64,000 nucleotides of DNA from Caccovicinus sp051878975 (lineage in GTDB: Bacteria; Bacillota; Clostridia; Lachnospirales; Lachnospiraceae), in the NCBI GenBank assembly GCA_051878975.1, contig JBJELD010000041.1, positions 103,406-167,405 of the forward strand. Reading direction: 5' to 3'. Below the pieces are notes generated by a model. It saw only the letters and a list, made by a program, of their open reading frames with translations. It searched no databases and was not told the origin of the DNA. Both the position numbers and the translations under genes were made by a program. Position 1 is the stretch's first letter, and the number at the start of each line of letters is the position of its first letter. This document shows positions 7,787-16,977 of the stretch, piece by piece.

Positions 7787-8683
7787 ATGATTACACATTT
7801 AAAATTGAAAGCGTATGGAAAAATTAATCTGGCTCTGGATGTACTGCGAAGAAGAGAAGACGGATATCATGATGTAAGGATGATCATGCAGACCGTGGGA
7901 ATCTACGATCAGGTGGATCTGATCTGGAAAAAAGAGCCGGGGGTCACTGTGGAAACAAATCTCAGCTATCTTCCGGTCAATGAGAACAACCTGGTGTACC
8001 AGGCAGCGGAGCTTCTGATGACAGAATTTCAGGTCCGCCAGGGCGTTCACATCCGGCTGAAAAAGTTTCTTCCGGTTGCAGCCGGGATGGCCGGCGGCAG
8101 CAGCGATGCGGCGGCAGTCCTGTTCGGAGTCAACAAGATGTTTCAGCTGGGGCTTTCCCGGGAAGAGCTGATGAAGCGAGGGGTGAAGATCGGTGCAGAT
8201 GTGCCGTACTGTGTTCTGCGCGGGACGGCTCTTTCGGAAGGAATCGGCGAGAAGCTGACCCCCCTGCCGCCGATGCCCCAATGTCAGGTGGTGATCGCCA
8301 AGCCGGGAATTTCCGTTTCCACCAGGTATGTTTATGAAAATCTGCATGCAAACGATCTGAAAAAAGAGCAGCATCCGGATATTGACGGGATGGTGGAGGC
8401 GATCCGGAAACAGGATCTGTATCAGATTGCCGGGAAATTCGGAAATGTGCTGGAGCTGGTGACGGCAGAAAAATATCCGGTTATTGAAACCATCAAACAG
8501 ACCATGCGCTCCTGCGGTGCGGTCAATGCACTGATGAGCGGAAGCGGCCCGACGGTGTTCGGACTGTTCGTCAGCCCGCAGGCGGCACAGGCGGCTTATG
8601 AGGAGCTGCGTTACGGCGCTTCTTCGCAGCTGGCAAAGCAGGTGTATCTGACAAACTTCTATAATAATAAAGTACATCAATAG
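7787..8683 (+). CDS. ispE: 4-diphosphocytidyl-2-C-methyl-D-erythritol kinase
   Basis: This is a 298-residue GHMP kinase with GAGG upstream of the ATG. The N-terminal AYGKINLALDVLRRREDGYHD block and the ATP loop PVAAGMAGGSSDAAA identify IspE. The C-terminal SGSGPTVFGLF motif is also present. It phosphorylates CDP-methylerythritol in the non-mevalonate isoprenoid pathway in the cytoplasm. A GntR-type regulator gene follows 48 bp downstream, and a shared transcript is likely. Length and motifs are typical and nothing is unusual. Confidence 0.95.
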   Translation: MITHLKLKAYGKINLALDVLRRREDGYHDVRMIMQTVGIYDQVDLIWKKEPGVTVETNLSYLPVNENNLVYQAAELLMTEFQVRQGVHIRLKKFLPVAAGMAGGSSDAAAVLFGVNKMFQLGLSREELMKRGVKIGADVPYCVLRGTALSEGIGEKLTPLPPMPQCQVVIAKPGISVSTRYVYENLHANDLKKEQHPDIDGMVEAIRKQDLYQIAGKFGNVLELVTAEKYPVIETIKQTMRSCGAVNALMSGSGPTVFGLFVSPQAAQAAYEELRYGASSQLAKQVYLTNFYNNKVHQ

Positions 8684-8731
8684 AATATATCAATCGAATT
8701 CTGGATTCGGATAAAGAGGAGGAGAACTTCC

Positions 8732-9409
8732 ATGGGAAGCGAGTTTAAAGTAACGATGAATGAATATCTGCCGCTGCGGGATGTGGTGTTCAATACGCTG
8801 CGCCAGGCGATCTTAAAGGGAGAACTGGAGCCGGGGGAGCGGCTGATGGAAATTCAGCTGGCAGAACGGCTGGGTGTCAGCCGGACTCCGATCCGCGAGG
8901 CCATCCGGAAGCTGGAGCTGGAGGGACTGGTGCTGATGATCCCGAGAAAAGGCGCCGAGGTGGCAAAGATTTCTGAGAAAAGTCTGCGGGAGGTTCTGGA
9001 AGTACGCCGCTCTCTGGATGAGCTGGCCATTGAGCTGGCCTGTCAGAAGATTACGGAGGAAGGCATTCAGGAGCTGGAGGCTGCCGAGGATGCATTTGCA
9101 GATGCAATCCGGAAAGGTGATCCGATGGAGATCGCGGAGAGTGATGAGCGCTACCATGAGGTAATTTATCAGGCCACGGACAACAGCCGGCTGGTTCAGA
9201 TTCTCAATAATCTGCGGGAACAGATGTACCGCTACCGTCTGGAATATATCAAGGATTCCGATAAACGCCAGGTTCTGGTGGTGGAGCATGAGCATATTCT
9301 GCGGGCGGTAAAAAGCCGGAATATTGCCGAGGCCAAGAGTGCAATCCGGGAGCATATCGACAATCAGCAGTTAACAGTTTCAAAGAATATAAAGGAGCAG
9401 TCAGCATGA
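8732..9409 (+). CDS. GntR-family transcriptional regulator, FCD (FadR-like) subfamily
   Basis: This protein has 225 residues with AGGAGGAG upstream. The N-terminal winged helix-turn-helix is clear (AILKGELEPGERLMEIQLAERLGVSRTP, in two halves around residues 20-55). It is followed by the all-helical FCD ligand domain (LREVLEVRRSLDELAIELAC; ESDERYHEVIYQAT; VVEHEHILRAV), including the acidic and His residues that bind metal in this group. The ligand is probably a small carboxylate, but the target operon is unknown. The stop overlaps the next start as ATGA, showing translational coupling. Confidence 0.9.
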   Translation: MGSEFKVTMNEYLPLRDVVFNTLRQAILKGELEPGERLMEIQLAERLGVSRTPIREAIRKLELEGLVLMIPRKGAEVAKISEKSLREVLEVRRSLDELAIELACQKITEEGIQELEAAEDAFADAIRKGDPMEIAESDERYHEVIYQATDNSRLVQILNNLREQMYRYRLEYIKDSDKRQVLVVEHEHILRAVKSRNIAEAKSAIREHIDNQQLTVSKNIKEQSA

Positions 9410-9600
9410 ATTTTAAAAAGCGGTATTTGGCCGGGGAGATTCCGTTTGAGGAGATCGACACCTATATTACAGAATGGAACAACAGCGATGACCCCAGAAC
9501 CTTAGCGCAGTTTCTGGGCCTGGATGCAGAGGAAGAGGACGTCTGGATCGATGTCAGTGATGAGGCATTAAAGGCGCTGCTGGATTCTCAGAAAAAGTAA
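9406..9600 (+). CDS. Small acidic protein coupled to the GntR regulator
   Basis: This 64-residue protein begins four bases inside the GntR gene (ATGA overlap). It is acidic and predicted helical (FEEIDTYITEWNNSDDPRTL, then LGLDAEEEDVWIDVSDEAL), with no signal peptide or membrane segment. I do not recognise a function. The tight coupling suggests it is expressed with the regulator and might modulate it. Confidence 0.7.
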   Translation: MNFKKRYLAGEIPFEEIDTYITEWNNSDDPRTLAQFLGLDAEEEDVWIDVSDEALKALLDSQKK

Positions 9601-9644
9601 ATTATAACCAGTGTTTAAAAAATATTAAAAATGTATAAAAACCA

Positions 9645-9690
9645 TTGACAAAGTGACAATCTGTCATTATTATATGTGACAGGTTGTCAC
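9645..9690 (+). promoter_or_regulatory. Operon A promoter with two TetR-type operators
   Basis: TTGACA (9645-9650) and TATTAT (9668-9673) have a 17-bp spacer. One palindrome, GTGACA-ATC-TGTCAT (9653-9667), fills the spacer. A second, perfect one, GTGACA-GGT-TGTCAC (9676-9690), follows the -10. The centres are 23 bp apart. A repressor bound here would block RNA polymerase; the TetR protein encoded next is the obvious candidate. Confidence 0.75.
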
Positions 9691-9730
9691 TTGTTGTTTA
9701 TTCAACACGGGGAGAGAGGATGGTGGAAAA

Positions 9731-10366
9731 ATGCCGACGGAGCGGTTTTACCACTTGTCAACGGAAAAGAAGAAGCTGATTCGTGAGGCGGCAGTAGAGG
9801 AATTCAGCAGGGTATCCATTGAAAAAGCATCGATTAATAAAATTGTGCAGAATGCGGATATTTCCAGGGGAAGCTTTTATACGTATTTTAAAGATAAGGA
9901 AGATGTGCTCCAGTATATACTGGAGGATCTGATCCGACAGGTGATCGCAGTCTGCAAGGAAGTGCTGATAGAAAGTAAGGGGGACTTCTGGAAGCTGACA
10001 GACCGGCTCCTGGAATACATTCTGACCATCAGTGAGCAAAACAGGAAAATGGCGTTGAAGCAGACGGCCGTCGGCCGTCAGATGGTGGCCAAAATCCTGA
10101 CGGAACGGTGTCTGGGCGGTATCGACAGCGCCAACATCGCCATCTGGCAGGCAGAGCTGTACCGGATGACCGACTGCAGCCGGCTGAAGGTGGAAAATTT
10201 TGAAGATTTCCAGACGTTATTTTCCGTGTGCATTTATAATATTATGGCAACGATCGAAGATGTCTGCCATGAGGGCGGGGACCGGGACAGAGGAATCCGG
10301 GCTTTCCATAAGCGTCTCTATGTCATCAAATATGGAGCAGTGAGAAAAGAAGCAAGCAATTCTTAG
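9731..10366 (+). CDS. TetR-family regulator of efflux operon A
   Basis: This protein has 211 residues. The N-terminal helix-turn-helix reads IREAAVEEFSRVSIEKASI followed by ADISRGSFYTYFKDKEDVL, a typical TetR recognition helix. The remaining ligand and dimer domain is not recognisable by sequence. It is first in a five-gene run with a fusion protein, an RND pump and two TolC-like proteins. Palindromic operators overlap its promoter, so self-repression released by a pump substrate is likely. A close paralogue (44005-43358) heads efflux operon B; both begin MPTERFY and share SRGSFYTYF. Confidence 0.88.
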   Translation: MPTERFYHLSTEKKKLIREAAVEEFSRVSIEKASINKIVQNADISRGSFYTYFKDKEDVLQYILEDLIRQVIAVCKEVLIESKGDFWKLTDRLLEYILTISEQNRKMALKQTAVGRQMVAKILTERCLGGIDSANIAIWQAELYRMTDCSRLKVENFEDFQTLFSVCIYNIMATIEDVCHEGGDRDRGIRAFHKRLYVIKYGAVRKEASNS

Positions 10367-10399
10367 TATTGAAATAAAACAATCAAGAGGAGATCAGAC

Positions 10400-11491
10400 A
10401 TGAAGAAAAGTGCAAAAATCTTAACAGGTGTTGTGATTGTCGGAGTGGTGGCCGCAGTAGTTGTGCCGCGGCTGTTAAAGAAAGAGCCTCCGATCGAGGC
10501 GGCTCCGGCGCCAAGCGTAACGATTGAAAGCCCGGCAAAGGCCGATATTATTCTGGAAAGCGGTCTGGTCGGTACGGTACAGCCGTCCGATATTATTTAT
10601 GTAACACCGAAGGTGGCCGGGGATATTTCCGAGGTATATGTCAAGGCAGGCGATACGGTCGTTCAGGGACAGCCTTTGTGCAAGATCGACAATAGTAAGC
10701 AGATTGACAGTGCCAAGATCCAGATGGATTCTGCAGCGGTTTCCATGCAGAATTCTCAGTCGGCTTTAAACCGGATTCAGGTTCTGCTTGCTTCCGGAGA
10801 TGTTTCTCAGCAGACCTTTGAGCAGACCAAGGCACAGGCTGATGCGGCAAAGCTTCAGTATGATGCGGCAAAGCTGGCCTATGACACCCAGGTCGAGTAT
10901 GGAACGGTAACTGCACCGATCGGCGGCGTGCTGGAGAGTGTGAATATGGAGCTTCACAGTACGATCAGCCAGAGCTCCCAGCTGTGTGTCATCACCGGTG
11001 AGGGTGTGCGGAAGGTCGTGTTCTCCGTACCGGAGCGGATCAAGAGCCATCTGCAGGTAGGCGATGCCATCCGTGTCCGTAAGCAGGGAAGCGAATATGA
11101 GGCGACGATCACCAAGCTGGCAAATATGATTTCTGCACAGACCGGATTGTTTGAAGTGGAGGCTACCGTGGCAGACGGCGATGCGCTGGCTACCGGTACA
11201 ACCGTGAAGGTCTATGTGATCTCGGATGAGGCAAAGGACGCCATGACGGTTCCGGTGGATGCCGTTTACTATGACGGCGGTGATGCGTATATCTATACCT
11301 GTGAAGGAACGACGGTACATAAAAATCAGGTAGAGACCGGTATTTTCGATGATGAGCGGATCGAAGTTCTTTCCGGCATCAGCATGGAGGATCAGGTAAT
11401 CGTAACCTGGAGTTCCGAATTATATGACGGTTCCCAGGTGACCCCAATGACTGCCGGTCAGGAAGCTCAGACAGAAACAAATGCGCAGTAA
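10400..11491 (+). CDS. RND efflux membrane fusion protein (HlyD/AcrA-like), operon A
   Basis: This 363-residue protein has an N-terminal signal/anchor (ILTGVVIVGVVAAVVVPRLL) without a lipobox. Domain order is that of periplasmic adaptors. First comes a lipoyl half-motif (VTPKVAGDISEVYVKAGDTV), then a coiled-coil hairpin rich in Ala/Gln/Ser (about residues 95-160). The second lipoyl half follows (YGTVTAPIGGVLESV), then a beta-barrel (VFSVPERIKSHLQVGD) and a membrane-proximal domain. In diderms such proteins link an RND pump to TolC; in a monoderm they may act with the pump alone or reach the TolC-like partners encoded downstream. The start has AGAGGAGA upstream, and the gene is 13 bp from the pump gene. 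Confidence 0.9.
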   Translation: MKKSAKILTGVVIVGVVAAVVVPRLLKKEPPIEAAPAPSVTIESPAKADIILESGLVGTVQPSDIIYVTPKVAGDISEVYVKAGDTVVQGQPLCKIDNSKQIDSAKIQMDSAAVSMQNSQSALNRIQVLLASGDVSQQTFEQTKAQADAAKLQYDAAKLAYDTQVEYGTVTAPIGGVLESVNMELHSTISQSSQLCVITGEGVRKVVFSVPERIKSHLQVGDAIRVRKQGSEYEATITKLANMISAQTGLFEVEATVADGDALATGTTVKVYVISDEAKDAMTVPVDAVYYDGGDAYIYTCEGTTVHKNQVETGIFDDERIEVLSGISMEDQVIVTWSSELYDGSQVTPMTAGQEAQTETNAQ

Positions 11492-11503
11492 GGAGGCGGC
11501 CCT

Positions 11504-14500
11504 ATGAACTTGACAAGAACAGTATTGAAAAGGCCGGTTACCACAGTCCTCTGTGTTCTGTGCCTGATTGTGTTCGGCTTTATTGCCATCTTTAATTCCA
11601 AACTGGAGTTGACTCCGGAGATGGAAATGCCGATGATGGTAGTCAGTACGATTTACGCCGGCGCGAACCCGGAAGATATCAATGATCTGATTACCAAGCC
11701 GATTGAAGATGAAGTTGGTACCTTAAGCGGAATTGACAGTCTGACTTCGGTTTCTGCAGAAAATGTTTCTATCGTACTTCTGCAGTATGAGTACGGTACC
11801 GATATGGACCAGGCCTACTCCGATCTGAAAAAGAAAATGGACGGAATGGCCAGTGATCTTCCGGATGACGCAGAGATCCCGGTCATTACGGAATTTGATA
11901 TTAACGATACGGCCAGCATTACTCTGGCTGTCAACAATGAGGACGCCGGAAACCTGTACAACTATGTAGACAATGAGGTCGTACCGGAATTTGAAAAGCT
12001 GTCTTCTGTAGCCAGCGTGGACATCAGCGGCGGTCAGGAACAGTACATCCGGGTTCAGCTGGATGCAGAGAAGATGAAGCAGTATCATCTGTCCATGTCT
12101 TCCATTTCTTCTGCTCTGGCCAGCGCCGATTTTACTTTCCCTTCCGGAAGCATCAACATGGGCGGCCAGGAGCTTTCTGTTTCTGCCGGTGTGGAGTATG
12201 AGACGGCAGAGGCATTAAAAAACGTTCCGATCACTACCGGAAGCGGAGATGTGATCTATATGCGGGATATTGCGGATGTAGGCTATGCGCTGGAGGATGC
12301 CAGCGGCGTCGGCCGCTACAACGGCAAGGACACCATTGCCGTTTCCATCAAGAAGCAGCAGCAGTCCACCGCAGTGGAAGTATCCAAACAGGTAAACCGT
12401 ACGATCGAGCGGCTGATGGAGGCCGATCCGTCTCTGGAGATCGTTGTAATTAACGATACCAGCGAGGACATTATCAGTTCTCTGGTATCGGTATTCCAGA
12501 CCATGATCATGGCGGTTATCGTTTCCATGATTATCATTTTCCTGTTCTTCGGCGATATCAAGGCATCCATGATCGTCGGTACTTCCATCCCGCTTTCCAT
12601 TCTGGCTGCGCTGGTCGGCATGTGGGCCGCCGGATTCTCTCTGAACGTGGTTACCTTGAGTGCCCTGGTTCTGGGTGTCGGCATGATGGTAGATAACTCG
12701 ATCGTTGTACTGGAAAGCTGTTTCCGCGCAACGGAGAATGTTGGCTTTAAGGAATATGCAGAAGCGGCATTAAAAGGAAGCGGCATTGTGCTGCAGTCCA
12801 TTATCGGTTCCACGATTACCACCTGCGTGGTATTCCTTCCGATGGGTATGATGAGCGGTCTGAGCGGTCAGATGTTCAAGCCGCTGGCTTTCACCATCGT
12901 ATTCTGTATGCTGGCTTCCCTGATCTCCGCCATGACGATCGTGCCTCTGTGCTATGTGTACTATCGTCCGAAGGAGAAGGAAGATTCTCCGGCAGGACCG
13001 ATCATCCGTGCGATGCAGAAGGGCTACCGCGGAATCATGGAATTCATTCTGCCGAAGCGGAAAACGGTTATGCTGATTACGGTCGGCCTGCTGATCCTGT
13101 CCTTTATGGCTGCCGGACAGCTGGGCATGGAACTGATGCCGGCCGGTGATGACGGTATTATTACCATTACGATTGAGACGCGGCCCGGTCTGACGGTCGA
13201 GCGCTGCAATGAGATTTACCGCGGAATTGAAGAAGTCGTTATGGCAGAGGCGGATCTGGATAATTACATCCTTTCTTCCGGAAGCAGCGGATTAAGCATG
13301 AGCATGGGAAGCGATGCGACTCTGACGGCTTATCTGAAAGACGACAGAAAGATGAAAACCTCTGACGTGTTGAAGAAGTGGAAATCCTTGTTATATTCCA
13401 CAAGCGACTGTAATCTTACGCTGGAGGAGAGCAGTTCCACAAGCTCCATGGATATGGGAAATGACAGCTATGAGCTGATCCTTCAGAGTACTCAGTATGA
13501 TGATCTGAAGGAGGTATCGGACCGCATCACGAATGAACTGAAGCAAAGAGCTGATGTTACCAAGGTTCATTCTACGCTGGAAAATGCAGCTCCGATCGTA
13601 AAGCTGCATATTGATCCGATCCAGGCTACAGCAGAGGGATTGACCCCGATGCAGGTGGCAGGAAGCGTAAATCAGATTTTAAGCGGCACTACGGCAACTT
13701 CGCTGGAGGTAAACGGCAACGATATTGATGTAAAAGTAGAGTATCCGTCGGAGGATTACGATACGGTCGATGAGCTGAAAGGCATTATCCTGACGACCCC
13801 GTCCGGCGGCAGCGTGTCTCTGAGCGATCTTGCGGATATCCGGTTTGAAGACAGCCCGCAGAGCATTAAACGTTCGGACCGTCAGTATCAGGTTACCATC
13901 ACCGGTGATTATACGGATGCGGCCGATCCGGATCTGATGCAGAACCGTACGAACATTTACAATGATGTGGTAGCGCATAATCTGGGCGCAACGGTAAGCA
14001 TAGCAAACAATGCCATGACGGATCGAATGAATGACGAGTTTGCTTCTCTCGGCCAGGCCATTGCCATCGCGGTTTTCCTGGTATTCGTAGTAATGGCTGC
14101 ACAGTTTGAGTCACCGAAGTTCTCCTTCATGGTTATGACTACCATCCCGTTCAGCTTGATTGGTTCCTTCGGCCTTCTGTGGCTGGCGGACTGCAGCATC
14201 AGCATGCCGTCTCTGTTAGGCTTCCTGATGTTAGTCGGTACCGTAGTAAATAATGGTATCCTTTATGTGGATACGGTAAACCAGTATCGTGCGGAGATGG
14301 ATATGAAGACGGCGCTGATTGAAGCCGGTGCAACCCGTCTGCGTCCGATTATGATGACTACGCTGACAACGATCGTGGCTATGATCCCGATGGCTCTGGC
14401 CTACGGCGACAGCGGTGAGATGATGCAGGGCCTGGCACTGGTTGATGTGGGCGGTCTGGTTGCATCGACGATCCTGGCACTTCTGATGCTGCCGGTATAC

Positions 14501-14548
14501 TATTCTCTGATGAGCCGGAAGCCGAAGCATGAGGTCGATTACGATTAA
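11504..14548 (+). CDS. RND-family efflux transporter (AcrB/SwrC-like), operon A
   Basis: This 1014-residue transporter has the two-fold repeated RND layout: one membrane helix, a large extracytoplasmic loop, a bundle of helices, then the same again. Helix 4 has GVGMMVDNSIVVLES and helix 10 has VGTVVNNGILYVDTV. The charged relay is therefore Asp-Asn plus Asn, not the Asp-Asp/Lys of E. coli AcrB; this variant is common in Firmicute and Bacteroidetes relatives. It would export amphipathic compounds using the proton (or sodium) gradient. AGGAGG precedes the start. A paralogue of 1015 residues lies at 42217-39170. Confidence 0.93.
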   Translation: MNLTRTVLKRPVTTVLCVLCLIVFGFIAIFNSKLELTPEMEMPMMVVSTIYAGANPEDINDLITKPIEDEVGTLSGIDSLTSVSAENVSIVLLQYEYGTDMDQAYSDLKKKMDGMASDLPDDAEIPVITEFDINDTASITLAVNNEDAGNLYNYVDNEVVPEFEKLSSVASVDISGGQEQYIRVQLDAEKMKQYHLSMSSISSALASADFTFPSGSINMGGQELSVSAGVEYETAEALKNVPITTGSGDVIYMRDIADVGYALEDASGVGRYNGKDTIAVSIKKQQQSTAVEVSKQVNRTIERLMEADPSLEIVVINDTSEDIISSLVSVFQTMIMAVIVSMIIIFLFFGDIKASMIVGTSIPLSILAALVGMWAAGFSLNVVTLSALVLGVGMMVDNSIVVLESCFRATENVGFKEYAEAALKGSGIVLQSIIGSTITTCVVFLPMGMMSGLSGQMFKPLAFTIVFCMLASLISAMTIVPLCYVYYRPKEKEDSPAGPIIRAMQKGYRGIMEFILPKRKTVMLITVGLLILSFMAAGQLGMELMPAGDDGIITITIETRPGLTVERCNEIYRGIEEVVMAEADLDNYILSSGSSGLSMSMGSDATLTAYLKDDRKMKTSDVLKKWKSLLYSTSDCNLTLEESSSTSSMDMGNDSYELILQSTQYDDLKEVSDRITNELKQRADVTKVHSTLENAAPIVKLHIDPIQATAEGLTPMQVAGSVNQILSGTTATSLEVNGNDIDVKVEYPSEDYDTVDELKGIILTTPSGGSVSLSDLADIRFEDSPQSIKRSDRQYQVTITGDYTDAADPDLMQNRTNIYNDVVAHNLGATVSIANNAMTDRMNDEFASLGQAIAIAVFLVFVVMAAQFESPKFSFMVMTTIPFSLIGSFGLLWLADCSISMPSLLGFLMLVGTVVNNGILYVDTVNQYRAEMDMKTALIEAGATRLRPIMMTTLTTIVAMIPMALAYGDSGEMMQGLALVDVGGLVASTILALLMLPVYYSLMSRKPKHEVDYD

Positions 14549-14589
14549 AGAGCCGGAATCGGACCGAACTTGAAAGAAAGGATTGGAAC

Positions 14590-15762
14590 ATGAAAAAAGG
14601 AAAAAGATATGCGGCATTCAGTCTTGCGTGTCTTCTGGCAGCAGCTGCACCGGCGAACGTGTGGGCAGCTGCCACGGACAGCCCGGAATTTGCCAGAAGC
14701 GCAGAAGAATGGGCCAGACTTCAGGACAACAAGCTGGAGTATGACGAAATTGCGGACCTGATCCATGAGTACAATGTGACGGTCCTGAACAACCGAACCA
14801 GCTACCGGGACTATCTGGGCAAGGATAAGGATGATGTGACCCAGAGATACCGGGATGCGGCCAGTGAGATTCGAAATGATATTGAGTATCCCGATGATCC
14901 TACGGACGTTTCTTATGCGACCATGGTGATGGCAGCGCAGATGAGTGAGACGCAGGCGAAGAACCTGGAAAAACAGGCGGACAACAATGTGGATGATGAG
15001 AAGAGTGTTTATCTTCAGTATCAGATGGTAGAGGCAAATCTGGTATTAAGCACCAAATTAAATCTGATTTCTTATAATCAGAAGCTTCTGGCCAATCAGC
15101 TGGCACTGGAGAACAAAAAGCTGCTGGAATCCAAGTATCAGTCTGCCGTGACCCAGGCGGCTGCCGGCGCCGCTACACAGATGGATGTGCTGAATGCCAG
15201 ACAGGCGGTGGAGCAGCTGGACAGCACAATGATCAGCGATGCGAAGGAAACGCAGACCATGAAACAGAAAATCTGTCTGGCAACCGGCTGGAGCTATAAT
15301 GCGGATCCGGAATTCGGGGAGCTTCCGGTGGTGGATCCTTCGGTGATCGATTCTGTGGATCTGGATGCCGATCTGGTAAATGCGGTGGAAAACAGCTATA
15401 CGCTGAAAATCAATATGAGACAGTACGAGAACAGTACGGATGCGGCAATCAAGGAAAATCTGAGTAAGACCATTCAGGACAACCGTCAGAAGATCGCTTC
15501 CGATATTATGACGAAATATCAGTCTCTTCTGAAGGCCCGCGCCTCCTATGAGCTGGCTGTGGCAGAGCAGGCGATACAGTCTCAGACTCTGGCGGCTGCG
15601 GAGCGGAAGTTCGCAACCGGCTCTGCAAGCCGTCCGGAATATGAGCAGGAGGTTTACAATATGGCGGCAAAGAACATGGAGGTTGAAAATACCAGGCTGT
15701 CTCTGCTGTCTGCCTGGGAGACCTACACGGCTTCTGTAAACGGACTGGCTTCTGCCTCCTAA
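14590..15762 (+). CDS. TolC-like (outer membrane efflux protein family) protein a, operon A
   Basis: This 390-residue protein has a signal peptide ending near VWAAA. The mature part is mostly long amphipathic helix with little beta content. It contains the duplicated pattern of the TolC family: AAGAATQMDVLNARQAVEQL in the first half, and TKYQSLLKARASYELAVAEQ with FATGSASRPEYEQEV in the second. In diderms TolC trimers form the outer-membrane duct. No outer-membrane machinery is apparent here, so the placement (cell wall, or membrane face of the pump) is unclear. It lies 41 bp after the pump gene. The counterpart in operon B (39130-37958) has the same length. Confidence 0.8.
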   Translation: MKKGKRYAAFSLACLLAAAAPANVWAAATDSPEFARSAEEWARLQDNKLEYDEIADLIHEYNVTVLNNRTSYRDYLGKDKDDVTQRYRDAASEIRNDIEYPDDPTDVSYATMVMAAQMSETQAKNLEKQADNNVDDEKSVYLQYQMVEANLVLSTKLNLISYNQKLLANQLALENKKLLESKYQSAVTQAAAGAATQMDVLNARQAVEQLDSTMISDAKETQTMKQKICLATGWSYNADPEFGELPVVDPSVIDSVDLDADLVNAVENSYTLKINMRQYENSTDAAIKENLSKTIQDNRQKIASDIMTKYQSLLKARASYELAVAEQAIQSQTLAAAERKFATGSASRPEYEQEVYNMAAKNMEVENTRLSLLSAWETYTASVNGLASAS

Positions 15763-15786
15763 AAGCAGAAAAGGAGGAGAATGGCA

Positions 15787-16977
15787 ATGAAGAAAACACG
15801 AACGGCGCATGCCGGAGGAAAACGGCTGGCTGCTGCTGTGCTGGCGCTTTCCATGGCATTTCCGATGGGAGTTTCAGCAGCAGAAAAGCCGGCGGATATG
15901 GATGAGGGCACATGGGAGCGTCTTCAGGACAATGTGCTGGAATATGATGAACTGGAAGATCGGGTGGCGAATTTTAATACGACGATTCGTCAGATTGTGG
16001 ATACGATCAATGAAAGCTATGATGATATTCTGGTCAATATTGAGGACTATCATGAAGCGGCCAATGATTTTGAACATCTTCAGGACAAGGCAGAGGATGA
16101 GGGAGATTTCCTGTCTGCCTATATGTACCAGATCAACCGTAGTATTGTAAGGAAAATGTCCAGCAGCTATATCAAGGCGGAAAAGGACCGGGACAAGACG
16201 ATCGACCGGAACACCAGACAGGCGAAGAAAGGATTCCTTTCCGGATGCCAGCAGCTGATGCTTGCCTACAATAAGATGGCAGTCAACAAGGCCACACTGG
16301 AAAGACAGGTGGAGCTGTATGGCAGACTGGCCTCTATGTCCAGTACCCAGACCGATATCGGACTGGGTACCCGGACGGAACAGCTTTCCGCCAGTGTCAA
16401 TATGCATTCGGCCCAGACTTCGCTGGCCTCGCTGGAAGATCAGATGGCTTCCGTGAGGCGCAGCCTGCTCCTGATGACCGGCTGGGACATTGACAGCGAT
16501 GTGGAGATCGGCACGATTCCGAAAGCGGATGTCAGCCAGATCGATGCGATTGATTTTGAGGCCGACAAAGCCATTGCGCCCAGCAACAACTATACCATTA
16601 TCAGCATGAAGAATGCCAAGCCGAACGACCCGGACGGGGACGGCTATTATCAGAACAAGGATTACAACGCGCGTGCGCGAGGAGTGGAGCAGGCGAAGGA
16701 GCAGCTTTCGATTACGCTGGATGATCTGTACCAGACGCTGTTCGAAAAGCGCGCCGGCCTGAAGGCGGCTGAGACGGCCTTCCAGGCGGCTCAGATGAAA
16801 TGGGACGGCGCAAACCGCAAATATCAGCTTGGCATGCTGGGAGAGGCTGAGTATCTGGGCGAGGAGCTTTCTTACTGTGCGTCGAAGGCCGCCTATGAGT
16901 CGGCTGATCTGGATATGACGCAGGCGATGCTGAACTATTATTGGGGTGTCAACGGTCTGGGTGAGCTGGCTGAGTAG
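15787..16977 (+). CDS. TolC-like protein b, operon A
   Basis: This is a 396-residue secreted helical protein. I prefer the ATG at 15787 over the one at 15781, because GGAGG (15773-15777) is nine bases from the former and only three from the latter. The signal peptide ends near GVSAAE. The helical repeats match those of protein a (ERLQDNVLEYDELEDRV; SAAYESADL-type ends; QLGMLGEAEYLGEELSY). A polar insertion, NDPDGDGYYQNKDYN, around residue 285 is rich in Asp and could bind calcium. It is the last gene of the operon, and its stop overlaps the convergent spoIIR gene by 29 bp. Two different TolC-like subunits per operon suggest a hetero-oligomer, which is inference. Confidence 0.78.
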   Translation: MKKTRTAHAGGKRLAAAVLALSMAFPMGVSAAEKPADMDEGTWERLQDNVLEYDELEDRVANFNTTIRQIVDTINESYDDILVNIEDYHEAANDFEHLQDKAEDEGDFLSAYMYQINRSIVRKMSSSYIKAEKDRDKTIDRNTRQAKKGFLSGCQQLMLAYNKMAVNKATLERQVELYGRLASMSSTQTDIGLGTRTEQLSASVNMHSAQTSLASLEDQMASVRRSLLLMTGWDIDSDVEIGTIPKADVSQIDAIDFEADKAIAPSNNYTIISMKNAKPNDPDGDGYYQNKDYNARARGVEQAKEQLSITLDDLYQTLFEKRAGLKAAETAFQAAQMKWDGANRKYQLGMLGEAEYLGEELSYCASKAAYESADLDMTQAMLNYYWGVNGLGELAE

